Of a stretch of DNA of 64,000 nucleotides, positions 11,173-23,300 are shown one piece after another. How positions within the stretch are numbered: the first letter of the stretch is position 1; the number at the start of each line of letters is the position of its first letter. The DNA is taken from NCBI RefSeq assembly GCF_954871325.1, contig NC_088777.1:43935366-43999365 (forward strand), in the 5' to 3' direction. Below the pieces are notes generated by a model that was not told the DNA's origin, searched no databases, and was given only the letters and a program-made list of their open reading frames with translations. The DNA is from Gordionus sp. m RMFG-2023 (Eukaryota; Nematomorpha; Gordioida; Chordodea; Parachordodidae). Both the position numbers and the translations under genes were made by a program.

Positions 11173-14100
11173 ATGCAAAATGATGAAATTTCTGAAAAAG
11201 TTTATGCTGCTGAATCTATATTAAAATCAAGAATTAATAAAGTAACATTGAATATAATATATCTTATAGTTTTTTAGGGTAAAGCTGAATACTTGGTAAA
11301 ATGGAAAGGGTGGAATTATAAGTATAAATAATTACTTAAATTATTAATAATTGCGAAAAGATTTAACACATGGGAACCTGAGAACAACATCTTAGATATG
11401 CGATTGTTGAAAAATTTTAAAAACAAGTTTACATTATTTTATAAGTACCCTATATTCATAAATCAGAGTTGGGGAAAAGGGGCAAAGACATATTCCTTCT
11501 AAAAAAACTATATCTTAGATACAGATACAAGTGACTGAGTAAATGATGGAAGTTATAAGATACTTGTATCTATTGGTAAAGAGTGTCTTAGATATTATAA
11601 ATATTTTTTATTAAATATTTATTTATTCATCCACTCAATTGGGTATAAAATGGATAAAAAGGTCAATATAAATTATTAAACCCTTGATTTAGAAAAAAAT
11701 GTGATCATTATTTGCCCAACTAGACCTATCATATTCTAAAGTTTGCTTCAATTTTTAGTGATTAAAGTGTTAATTGATATAGGCAGAACAAATGCAATAA
11801 ATTTTATATAAATTAAATATTTTTTTTCAAATTGAGAATTCATCAATTTTTATTTGAATATTTTGCATATTTATAAAGTCCAAATAATAATAAAAATTTA
11901 ATATAAACTAAATATTTATCAGAGGAATTTATTTATTTAAAAGTTTCTTAACACTTCATAATTTATGTTATTCTACTTTAATATCATTTCAGTTTCTAAT
12001 GAATGAATGAATGTGAACAATGATTTTTTTGCCAAGACTTCATTAAATTAGAAATTCTCTATAGGCATTATTTGAATATGGAATTGATTGAAAATATATC
12101 ATTATAAATTTCTTCAATGTTTATTGCTTGATTAGAGCTAAAAATTTCTATTTTTGATAAGATTAAATTGATGAATTTAGAGAGTATAACAAATTCTGCT
12201 AATATTATCAATGTGAACATTATTTCTGAAATAGAGTAAAATTTATATTAGAATAGATTAAATAAGTTATATTAAAAATATATTGACTTGAATATTAAAT
12301 ATATATTAGCCTTTTATCTAAGAATTTCATTATTAAATCAAATTTGGCTTGCTAGCTTATTTATATAGTTTTTTTTAAATACTTGGACTCGAAGAGTCAT
12401 GTCATCTCAATGTATAATCTCCATATATTTACAATTCATTTAAAAATTTTACAGGAAAATATTAAATACTTCTTAAATAAATTAGAGATATTTGAAATAG
12501 TGATATTTAGGTGGATTTAATTTTTTTAAATTTCATGAAATATTTTGCAGCATTATTTTTCATGGGATAGAAATTCAAGTAGGATTACACAACATAAATT
12601 AGGACTTATGTCAGGTCAACTCAACCATCAATAAGAATATGAGTAATGTTATTGTTGATTGTTTCAATAAGCTGATAAAATCAAATAAATAACATCAAAT
12701 TCTGTAATTCTTACCTCAAGATATCTCAAAATTTTTCAAATTGTTTACAATTTTTTTTTGAACTAACTAAAATATGCTATTTCAATGACCAATAAAATAT
12801 TATAATTTATCTAAACAAAACAGACAACATTATAAAAAGATTGTTATTCTCTTTTTTGAAGAAATACAATAATCAATCATCCAAATATTGCTATACACCT
12901 AGTATATTTGCCAGTACTCTAAGATGCTGGACAATGAAAAATAAATAAATATGATAATTATCTTAACAATCATAAATATGGATGAGAGTATCTATTCAAT
13001 TTGTTTACAAAAATGAAGTTGGTATTTCGAATATAAAATAATATATTAATTTTTAAATATGAATAGAAAGGCAACAAAATTAATGTAAGAATCCACAAGA
13101 AAAATAATGTTATAAATGCAATATTGTATCTAAGATACTAGTATTTATTGTGCTGCCCAACTCTGGTACTGACTATATGTACTAAATATTTAATATTTTT
13201 TATCTATAGATTAATAGAAAAAATATGTAATTGCTATTTTATTTTTAAGCCTGGCCTAGATTTTAAAATCTTAGTACTCTTGGCTGGACTAGGTCTCTGA
13301 TGAGAACTTTATTAAAGGCCACTCATTTTTATAGAAAATGAAAAGAGTTAAATATATATTTTTTTATGAACATTATAGTTAATCCCAAACATTAACCGAT
13401 ATAATCATTTTTATAATATGTCACCTAAAAGACTGATCAAAAATTTTTTTAATTTAGAAGAATTTAATATTTTTATAACAATCAAAATTTTATTTAAAAC
13501 TTTTAACTGATGTTTAAAATTTATATTAAAAATGGATTTTTTTTCCCTATACAAAAGACTAACAGCTTAATAGGGGCTGTAATTTTGAATGAGTCAGGCT
13601 AAGCAAAGATGTTTTATGGGCAGGTCTGCAAACACAAATAAAAATTAAAGATGGGCTGAGTTAGTCTGTGTTTGCAATAATGTACCTAATGTAAATGCTC
13701 CTAATATTTTAATAAAATAAAAATAATCAAATAGACTTAAAAAAATATTTGAATTCACACTATCTTGATATTTATCATAGTGCAGGCTGGCCCTAAACAT
13801 TGCCCGGGTCATATTTTAATTTTTTTAAATATACCTGGGCCAGACTTAAAATTTATTTTTTCTAAAAAAATGTACAGCAGGGATAGTATATTTTAAAATC
13901 AAATATTTTAAATTGCCATTATTAGCTATAAAATTTAAAAAAAAATCCGGGCTAGGTTGGGCATGAAAATATAAAACCTAAGCTGGGCCGAAGACCAAAA
14001 TAATTTAATGAAGGTTTAAAATAAATATTTAATTCATATATTAGGCTCAAAAGGATAAAGAAGGAAGCTTTAAACAGAAACAAGAATGGGGATACAATGA

Positions 14101-14524
14101 AAGTTTTATTATTTGATGTTATGTTATATCTTTCTTTGTGTTATTTTAGAGTATTGTGCCCAAGACTAAGAGATTATATGAATATGAAGAAAGGCATTTG
14201 GACCAAAATATTTCAGAAGATAAATATGATACAAAAAATGAAGATAACAATAATAATGTGAAGTCAAATAAAAAAATTGATGCTATATATAATGACAATA
14301 TAATCTTAAATGATTATGCAGATAAGGATGGCAGAGATAATTATAGTGGGATTTCTTGTAATCATAAAAACAATAATGAGCAAAATGAAATGATCAATAC
14401 TGAAAAAATCCTTAATGACTCTTGTCTCTTAAATAAGATAACTATCACCGATGTTACTTCTAACAAGCTTACTGTTACAATAATGGAAGCTCCAATCAAT
14501 ACATTTAAACAATATTTACAATGA
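11173..14524 (+). CDS. Pc: Polycomb/CBX-type chromodomain protein, 5 exons, 203 aa
   Basis: Exons 11173-11241, 11278-11321, 11361-11426, 14045-14102 and 14150-14524 join in frame with GT..AG borders. The N-terminal chromodomain (residues about 9-60) reads VYAAESI ... EYLVKWKGW ... FNTWEPENNILD. The aromatic cage is Y11, W32 and W35, the expected positions for reading trimethylated H3K27 in Polycomb/CBX proteins. The last 28 residues contain ITDVTSNKLTVTI, the C-terminal Pc-box that binds RING1 in PRC1. The middle is basic (KRIKKEALNRNK), then Asp/Asn-rich and probably disordered. The start is chosen because it places VYAAES where CBX proteins have it. At 203 residues it is shorter than Drosophila Pc. 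The first two introns are only 36 and 39 nt; intron 3 is 2.6 kb and hosts a MITE. The role (nuclear gene repression) is inferred from the family. Exon 4 is the least certain. Confidence 0.9.
11464..13165. mobile_element. hAT-type MITE in intron 3 of the Polycomb-like gene
   Basis: Inverted ends: CAGAGTTGGGG at 11464 and CCCAACTCTG ending at 13165. Inside, ATCTTAGATACAGATACAAG (left) is matched by an inverted TATCTAAGATAC phrase (right), so similarity extends beyond the tips. It spans 1.7 kb with no coding sequence seen. The 8 bases flanking each end do not match, so either the target duplication decayed or the two ends come from different copies. Confidence 0.5.
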
Positions 14525-14615
14525 TTATTTATTTAGAATTTTTTAAATTTATTCATATTTATTTATTTATATTATATAATTATTTTGAATATAAATTTTA
14601 AACAACATTTATGTA

Positions 14616-14639
14616 AATAAAGCCATTTATGTAAATAAA
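14616..14639 (+). promoter_or_regulatory. Polyadenylation signals of the Polycomb-like gene
   Basis: AATAAA at 14616-14621 and again at 14634-14639, about 92 and 110 bases after the stop codon. The spacing suits a short 3' UTR, but AATAAA is common by chance in such AT-rich DNA. Confidence 0.4.
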
Positions 14640-16001
14640 ATATTTCATTTGATTTATTATATTAGAGTTGCACCATAATTTTTTAATTATTAAAGTATTA
14701 TAAAAAATTTGGGGCCTATTCTTGATAATAACAGTTATAAAAATATTAGGAAAACGAAATAATATTCAAGAAAATGTCTATCCAAATCTGATCAACCCTG
14801 GTTTGATTGAATATGATTATATTCTATCTTTTCATGCAGACCTCCATAACAATGAGTCACATACTGATTTTTTTAAAATATAATATTATTTTAGAATCAA
14901 AGTTACCTCTTCCTTAATTTTTAAAATCGTTATTTTTGGGTAATTTTTAATTACATTTATTTTATTCTTCATTTTCATTTTTCTAATCAAAAATAAGTAA
15001 CTTATTTTTTTCTTAATTTTTGTTTATTTACATGTAACTCATAAGTTACAAGATGATTTCCTCATCTGTTAGTTTTAACATTGGTTGGTAACTTTCTGAA
15101 ATATTGCGACTTAGTGAGGAAGATTATTTTTCAATGAATTATATCTTAATAAACGAGGCAAAATAAAAAGGAGAGAAATTTTTTTACCCATTCCACCAAA
15201 TAATCTAAAATATAAGGGAAAGTCAAATATAAAATTCTGTCAATCCATGAGAAAATTTTACACAAATAAAGCGTGCATGTATTTTAAACAATATATTCTT
15301 GCAAAGCCCCATAAATTGGACTTCAAATAATAAATTCTTTATGGGTTTGGGGGCTTTTCCTATGATTTCGAACTATATTCTGATCATAAAAATATTTTAA
15401 AGATAGAATAATATCCGAACATGATTAGAGATATTTATTTAAGTGAAAATTGGCTTGTTTTATTTCATATCAATGTATAATAAATGGTATTATTCCCATG
15501 TACAATGATAAAAATAATAAAAAATTTTTGATCATTTAGCTATAATATCTAATAAGGAGTCCTTATAATTTTTTTTAGAAAAAATACAAACAGTGGTAAA
15601 AGGTTAAGTCATAAAAATGCCTCTCAATATTAATGAAACTTATAGTTGTAATCTATTTTGTATAATAAAATTATTCTGCAACCAAAATTTATGGTTTCTT
15701 ATCAGTATGGAAATTTTTGGATTATTATTTTTTAAAAATTCATCTTTTTAACTTGAATTAATTTTTAAAATTCAAATATGCCAGTACCAGAATATTGATA
15801 TTATCGCATCGCTCTTTATATTATCTTCATTTCTAAGTTTTGCCCGAGTGGCAGATGATATGGCTATTATGATTTTCAAGAACATTTTTGATTGTTAAAA
15901 TACAGGGGCCTGGAATAGAGCTTTATTGAAATTTTGATTTTATTTATAATACCCCATATATATTCGTTCCATTTTTTTTAAATTACAGTTCGCCTCATAT
16001 A
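14640..16001. other. Intergenic AT-rich stretch
   Basis: No conserved frame, splice pattern or element end recognised. A few GC-richer phrases (14708-14730, 15300-15360) look like remnants of unidentified repeats. Confidence 0.35.
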
Positions 16002-16758
16002 CCCACACTCAGAGGCTCAAACCGAATCCGGAGAAGAAAACCCGGATTTAGGGAAAAAATATTGAACCCGAACCGAACCCCATTTATAAAATTTTCAAAA
16101 CCCCATATCGAACCCGGGAATTTTATTTGAACCCGGGTTCAGTGTATTATTTAAATTAATATAAGAGAATTGTAAATACAAATATTAATAATTTACTTGA
16201 CATTTTATAATCTTTTCAAATATCCAATTAAGTGAAGTGTTAATAAATTTTAAACAACTTAATTCATTTACTCCATTTTTAAAATTTATTCTCAAAGATT
16301 CCTATTGGATTTTTAATAAATTTTAAACAATTAAATTCATTTACGCCATTTATTATTAATTTTTTACTTATTCTCAAATATTAATTAGAGGAAAATGAAA
16401 GTGAATAAGTCAAAGTAAAAATTATTATATTGGATATTGTTAATTTAAAGAAATACGTCTAAATAAAATTTTTTAAATCAATACATGACTGCTTTGTATT
16501 TTTAATTATATTTTACCTATATAAAATAAAAAATTTATTTTTTATACCAAATTTATGTCTAGTTTTTTAATTATGATTTAAATAAAGTATATTTTTTTTT
16601 ATCAATGCAAAAATTCTTAAACCCGAGAACCCGAAACCAAACCAAGGTTTAAAAAGTTTCCCTAAACCGAGCCCGAACCGAACCCACCTATTTTTTTTAA
16701 CCTTAATTTAAGCCCACCGAACCCGGGCAAATGTCGGGTTTGCATCCTTGCCCACACT
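16002..16758. mobile_element. 741-bp hAT MITE with perfect 8-bp target duplication
   Basis: Identical CCCACACT at 16002-16009 and 16751-16758 enclose 16010-16750. The ends are CAGAGGCTCAAACC and, inverted, CAAGGATGCAAACCCG. Both ends carry clusters of ACCCGAACCGAACCC-like motifs, while the middle is AT-rich and non-coding. This is the structure of a non-autonomous hAT. It lies about 630 bp upstream of the copy A start codon. Confidence 0.88.
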
Positions 16759-17264
16759 ACACGATTGCTCTTTCAGTATCATATATTCAATTATTGTAAA
16801 AACTTTTTTATATATCAAATTTAGAATAATTTTAAATGTTTTGTTATAAAACTACTATTAGTTGTTAAATTATAATGAAACTTTATCTTCCAATGTATAA
16901 GCTCGGATCGATTAACAAATAGTCGATAAATTTTTTTATAAGTTTAATTATACATAGTATTTCTTTTTTAAATTCTTCAACACTTATAGTCTATTTTACT
17001 TATATTTAAAAATTTATAAATAGACTACCAATTTTAATGTTTTGATATTTACACAATTATTTATTCACATTCAATATTAACATCAACTCTAGCAAACTTT
17101 TAAATAAATTGACTATCACCGAAGTCACTTAAATGTCAAAAAAAACGTTAAAAGCAATAATCTATCACGTAGGCTCATTTTTTTTCAAGCCTTGAATCGA
17201 ATTTCTAAATCTTCCCAAAAAATTTATCATAATTTAGTTAATAGAATTATATAATTGTTAGAGA
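16759..17264. other. Stretch between MITE and duplicated unit A
   Basis: AT-rich with no gene seen. Clear similarity with the upstream regions of copies B and C begins only near 17265, so this segment lies outside the duplicated unit. Confidence 0.4.
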
Positions 17265-17387
17265 GCATAAAGTAAATTTAACCAAAATAAAATCAGCAAA
17301 ATTAACAAGATTAATTTTAATAGAATATTTAATTCGAGAAATAATTTTGATTCGATAAATAATTTTAATTCTGTTAACATATTCCAT

Positions 17388-20300
17388 ATGACTGTTTCTT
17401 ATTCGGCTGATTTTGCATCTAGCAATTTTTTAATATTTTTTCGAGTACTATGGAAGTAAATTTTTTTTTATATTCATTGCATATATTTTTTTTTAGCTTT
17501 ATGATATTTGAATATATATTTGATTATTAAACGAATATTTATTAATTTGTATAATATTTTTTCGACCATCTTTCCCTAGTGAGAACCTCTATGTTAATGC
17601 CATAAGCTAATATAAGAATCTATCTTATAATCAGCAATCTTTATTTTGCCCATCCTTTCACTCTTTATGAAAAATGTTCAATCCTAAATCTAATATATAT
17701 CCAGCATAAAAAGCGACTGCCGATAGTAGATAAAATAGTGGTCAATTCTCAACAGATAGAATGAAGACTGATAAAGAGAGTTATTCTATAATGGGGAAAA
17801 CCGCCGAAATCTATTTGCTACAGATACTAAATAGATACTTACTATAAGAGAGGAGAAATTTTTAGTTTTAAAATTTTATTCCTGTTTGTGATATATTTAA
17901 ATCATATATAGTGCGTTGACTAAGATTTACATAAATAACGGCGAAGATAACCTATTCAATTTCCCTTTTCTTATTTTCCATGTTTTTCATGTATTTTAAT
18001 ATCAGAAATAAAGTTACAAAAATAAAAATTAATTTATAATATTTTTTAGACTTTAAAATTAGATATCTGGTAATTAAAGCTTATATAAATTGTTTTTAAA
18101 ATTATGTTAGTTAAATATAATAAAAATTATATAAGCCGCTTTATAACCAAAGCTAAATTTAAATCGAAACCAGAACATGGAACCCTCGTACCAGGAATAA
18201 ATCTAGAAACTCCTTTAGGGAAACCTGCAGGTATTTTAAAATTACCGGGAACCAGATCTAACAAAAGTGCATTATATAATTAAAAATGTATGCAATTTTA
18301 AAGTGGGTTTATTGTTAAAATTCTTATTAATTATTTTTAACTCATTGCTTTAACAGAGTTTGAAATTTAAGAAACATAACACAAAACCCACTTTTCAAAT
18401 TTTTAGGAATTGTAACTGGAAATTAAATTACTTTGGAAAAAATATTAGAATCAGAACCCTCTTTAGATTAAGTTCATAGTTTAGATTTATTAACCTGGTT
18501 ATAATAAGCTATATTAACAATGCGATTTCTCATTGAAATTTTATTGAAAAGTTTAATGTCAGTTTGTTTTTAATATAAAAAGGAAATCAGTTTGTTTTTT
18601 AAATTAAAAAAAAATAAAAATAGGTGGAGAGGTAGCTTGTATTCACTGATCTGGAAAAGTTTGTCTGTTTTTATCCTATTTTATGTGCTTTTATATGCAA
18701 TATTTGTGAATCTATTATCCCAAAACCAAAAGAAGTAAATTTGATATGAAATGTGTTACATTTAATATTTAAGCTAACTCAAGAAAGCTGATTTATTTAA
18801 CTATTAGGTTTTTATAATTACATAGCCTCTCAGATTTGACAGGTAATTAATAAAAAGAATAAATTTTATTAAAAACTAATTTAATATATGAGTCCTAACC
18901 CATATCCTTTCCTTCAAATCCTACTCCTTGCTTTTATTTACCTATGTTTATTTTAAATATATTTCAATCAAAGTCAAAAAATTTACATCAGATGAACATT
19001 CCTTGAGCTAGCTATTATACTAAATATGCTATAAAAAAGAATAATAAAATTTTACATTAATCAAATGATTGATATAAATAAGCGAGAAAAATGCTGATTA
19101 GGCTGTATCCAAAATATAAAAAAAATTCGATTCGCTAACTTTTGAAACTTTTCGATAAAGAAGAATAAGTTTTTTTTAAATATAAAAATAAAAACATGCC
19201 CAAAATATAATTCTGGAAATTTTTTAAATTTAACATAACGATATATCTAAAATTTTAAAACTTTTCGAATTTTTTAAAAAAGATTTTGGACATCTCCTTA
19301 TATAAGTTTATTCGGTTACAAATTAGAGTTTTTATGGAAGTAGGTGAAAATGCAGAAAAATTATTAGGTGTCGTACCACTTGCGTTTATTTTAGGATTTT
19401 ACACTGATACAGTCTTGCGTCGATGGTGGAGATTCTACATCAGTATACCTTACCCCGATAGATTAGGTATTTTATTTTCGACGATTAATATAAATTTTAA
19501 AGCCTTTTTAATATCCACACATATCCATGGCACGGAAGAGAGACCAAGAATTATAAGGAGAACGTTGATGAGATATATTAATTTGACATTTATAAACGTA
19601 TTCAGAAGTTTGGCGATTTCCACAAAAAAAAGATTTCCTACATTAGATCATTTAGTAGCCTCAGGTTTTACAATCAATCTTGAAAAAATATTAATAATAT
19701 TTAGTTATTTAATGAATCAATTTGATACCCACATTATTTACATCATTTACACCATTCCGATAATTCTTATCTGTACAAAAAATTATTAAATATTTTTTAA
19801 TTTTTTTTTAAACTAGGCCCACTCAAGATTAGGGCTAATTTTTACAACACACATAGGTTTTTATTATTATAGTGATGGACCTTGGTTTAATTAGCTTAAT
19901 TTATTCTTTGATTCCTTGACTGATTATATTATGTTTTTGTCACAAATTAATTTAAAAATAAATAAATCTCTAATATAGGCATCTTAATTGAAAACGAAAA
20001 AAAGATATTGCAAACATTCGCTCCAGGAGATGTGTGGTGTGTAACCTTATTATGGTCAATAGCATTAATTAGTAAAGCGCGTTCTGAGGGTTACATAAGA
20101 AATCAATTTAGCACAATAGGTCTAATAAAAGTTAATACACTCATGATATTCATTAAATATGAATTATTTAGGAGATAATGAAATTGAGAGGAAATTTGGG
20201 AGGATTGTTGGGACAGGATTGGATAAGCATTCCATTAATTTATACACAAGTATATGAGGAATATTATAAATTATAACTTACCAAATCAATTGCCTAATAT

Positions 20301-23300
20301 TTATATTTAATAATATTGATCTAATTTAATATATTTTTCTAAAATTGAACTTAGCAGCCTAAACGTAATTATATTGACTTTTTGTCTTAATCTCAGCTTT
20401 CACATAAAAATCTGGAGCCTATTAAGTTTAATAATATAATTAGTATAATTTTATAGTTCTTGAAAAATATATCAAGTTTCTTTTAAAAGATTTAAATTAT
20501 TCCCTTGCAATCGATTACGCAAAATATATCAAAGACATCCAAATTGAAAGATTTTCACTGTAGAAGTTATAATCTTAAGATACCATATTTGTTTAATTTT
20601 TATTATTTCTTGTATATATCTAGTATTTAAAGTTGTTAAAAATATATTTCAAATGTATAAATATCGGTATAGATAATGTTCAAAAGATATATAAATCATA
20701 CATTCTTAATTGAAATCTATTGCTAAATCTCAATTTTTTTACTTTTCATAGTTGTTTAGCAATTGAAAACTGTTCTTCGTAACCAAATTAATTATTTAAT
20801 CATCTAGATAAGTTTTAGTAAAGGGAAAAAAATCAATGATTTTTATGATTGTAGACGAAGGCCATGGTTAAATTTAGGTTTAATTTTGATTATCAAGTGT
20901 CTTTGTTTTGTATTTTCGACAAATCAAAATAGTACTGTGTTCTAGGGTAAAACGATCCGATTAATGTTTTGGCCAAAATAATATTATGTAAGCCTAGAGA
21001 TTTGGTTAATAAAGATTCAAACCTTTTTACCAATCTATGAGAAACATTTTAGGTTTACATACATAATATTATTTTGGCTTAAATCTCAATCTAGTCCTTT
21101 CAAAAATCGGTCAGATCAACTGAAATATATATCTTCACCCTTTTATTTATGGGTTATGATTTTAAAATAGATTTTGTAAATTGGCCAAGGAATCGAATAA
21201 AATTTTCTGATGTTCTGTTAATTTTTTATAAAATAGATGCTCTTGTTTGTTATAATCGTGAAGGTGACCAAAAAACTCATTTTTTTTAAAAAAAACACTT
21301 AAAGCTTAGAATATTTACTGAATTTCACATATTTATACTAAAATCCTAACGGTTTTCGGATCGCTTCATGAGAGATTCATATTTTAAGCTGAGCGTTTTG
21401 TTTTACACCTGAACAATTAGTATTTTTTCTAAAAAATTAGTTATTTATTAGTATAATAATTCTTGGCATTTTTATCTGAATAAGTATTAATTCTGTAGTT
21501 TAATAATTTTTTTCTTTTAATTTTTTTTTAAATATAGTTTCTTAAAATGGGTACCAAATAAGAGCTAATAAAAAGATTAATTAATTATATTGATACTCAT
21601 CTCTTCATAGTGAGCTATTATTCAGGATGAGTTTATTAAGCTAAAAAAATTTCTAATATAATATTTCAATATTATTATCTTATGAAAGCTAATATAAAGA
21701 TCTATTGTTAACATTGTAATTTTTACTCATCGTTATGTCTTTAGGGTACTTCTGACTTTCAAATATGGAGATTATTATAAGATTCCTGAATGCTTAATTT
21801 ATTCCAATTATTTAGGGAAAACCATAATAATTACAAATCATAAGCTTCGCTTTGTAAAATAAGCCCTCGTAACATTTTTATTTTAAGAAATCGGCAAGGA
21901 TATAATGAGGGGGGGGAGTGACCTAATATATTTATTTAAATTAGAGGGTACAGGAATCCATAGGAACCGGAAGGGGTTAATATTTTTTTTTGAAAATTGA
22001 TATTTGTATACAAATTCTTAAAATAAATAGTAGCAAGAAAAAATATTTCTCTCACTTTTTAATCTGAGTGTTTCGGTCTTATATCTGAGCAATTAATATT
22101 TTTTCTGGGCAATTAAGTTTTATTTGAGCATTAAGTATTTATTCTGAAAATTTAAGGATATTTTTCTAAGCATAAATCATGTCAAAACTTTAATTTTTTT
22201 TTTCTACGAACAAAATATTTTTAAAAGTATTTATATACGTAAAAGATGATATTATAATGTCATAAAAGCTCATTATTTTAAAAATAATGATTTAAGAAAA
22301 ATAATAAAGTGGTCATTTTTTATTTAAACAGTTTAGTAAAAGTGCAGAAATGAAGATATTTCTCATAAGTATTTTTACACCTTTACAAAATAATATTTTA
22401 AAAAAAATATTAAGTTTTCTTATCTAGCCAGGGTTGGGAAAATTAATGTTATATAATATATAAGAATGGCAGGCAGCTATTTACAAAATTTATAATCATA
22501 ATAATGCTAATTTTTAGGTTGTGATGATGGCCGTTTATTCCTTTTGTATATTGTGTTTATTTGGGAGGCAAACCTTTTTGATACCAGGTGGTTCTGAATC
22601 GGATATTGATGATGATACCCCAGTCAAGATAACACAAAATATAAAGGATTACAGTGCTCCTCTTCGAACATTATTGCACTACGCAATTTATATTGGCTGG
22701 ATTAAAGTACAAACAACTTTATATATACTGAACAAATTTTAATATCCTAGTGCATAATTTGATGTAATGTTAAAAACTCTGATGCAGCTAAATATTCATT
22801 TAAAGTGAACTTTAATCCCTGAGTAAATAAATAAGTTCCAATGCATTCTGCATTGCATATAAGTTTATTTTTACATAGTAATCTCTATCTATCATATCAA
22901 AAAGCTTATAAATAAATAAACACTAAAAACCCAATATGATGTGCCCAATTATATTTTTGGAGAAGGGGGGGGGGGTAATTTTTTTTATTTGATTAATTAA
23001 AACTGTATAAAAATAAAGATGCCAAACCATAATTCGAATTGACTTTATTTTATTCTAATTCATATATGAAATAAATACATTATATCATTCAAATAAAATA
23101 CACCAATTATATCATCATCGCATTTCATACACAATATTTTCCTCAATACTAATCAAAACTAATATTAAATTTCTTGACCTATAGTCTTTGCCTTTTTTCT
23201 TTTGAAAGCAGAGAACAACTCATATCAGCAATTAATATAATGAGATTGTGAGCGAATCTTTTAATATAGCATATAATATATATTTGGAAGTCTGACTGAG

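Noticed and set aside
19286-19789. A 167-residue frame that could be taken as a stand-alone bestrophin-domain gene
   Set aside because: The first 14 codons lie in intron 2 and the last part in intron 4. Its core is exons 3 and 4, held open only because intron 3 is 36 nt and stop-free in this copy.
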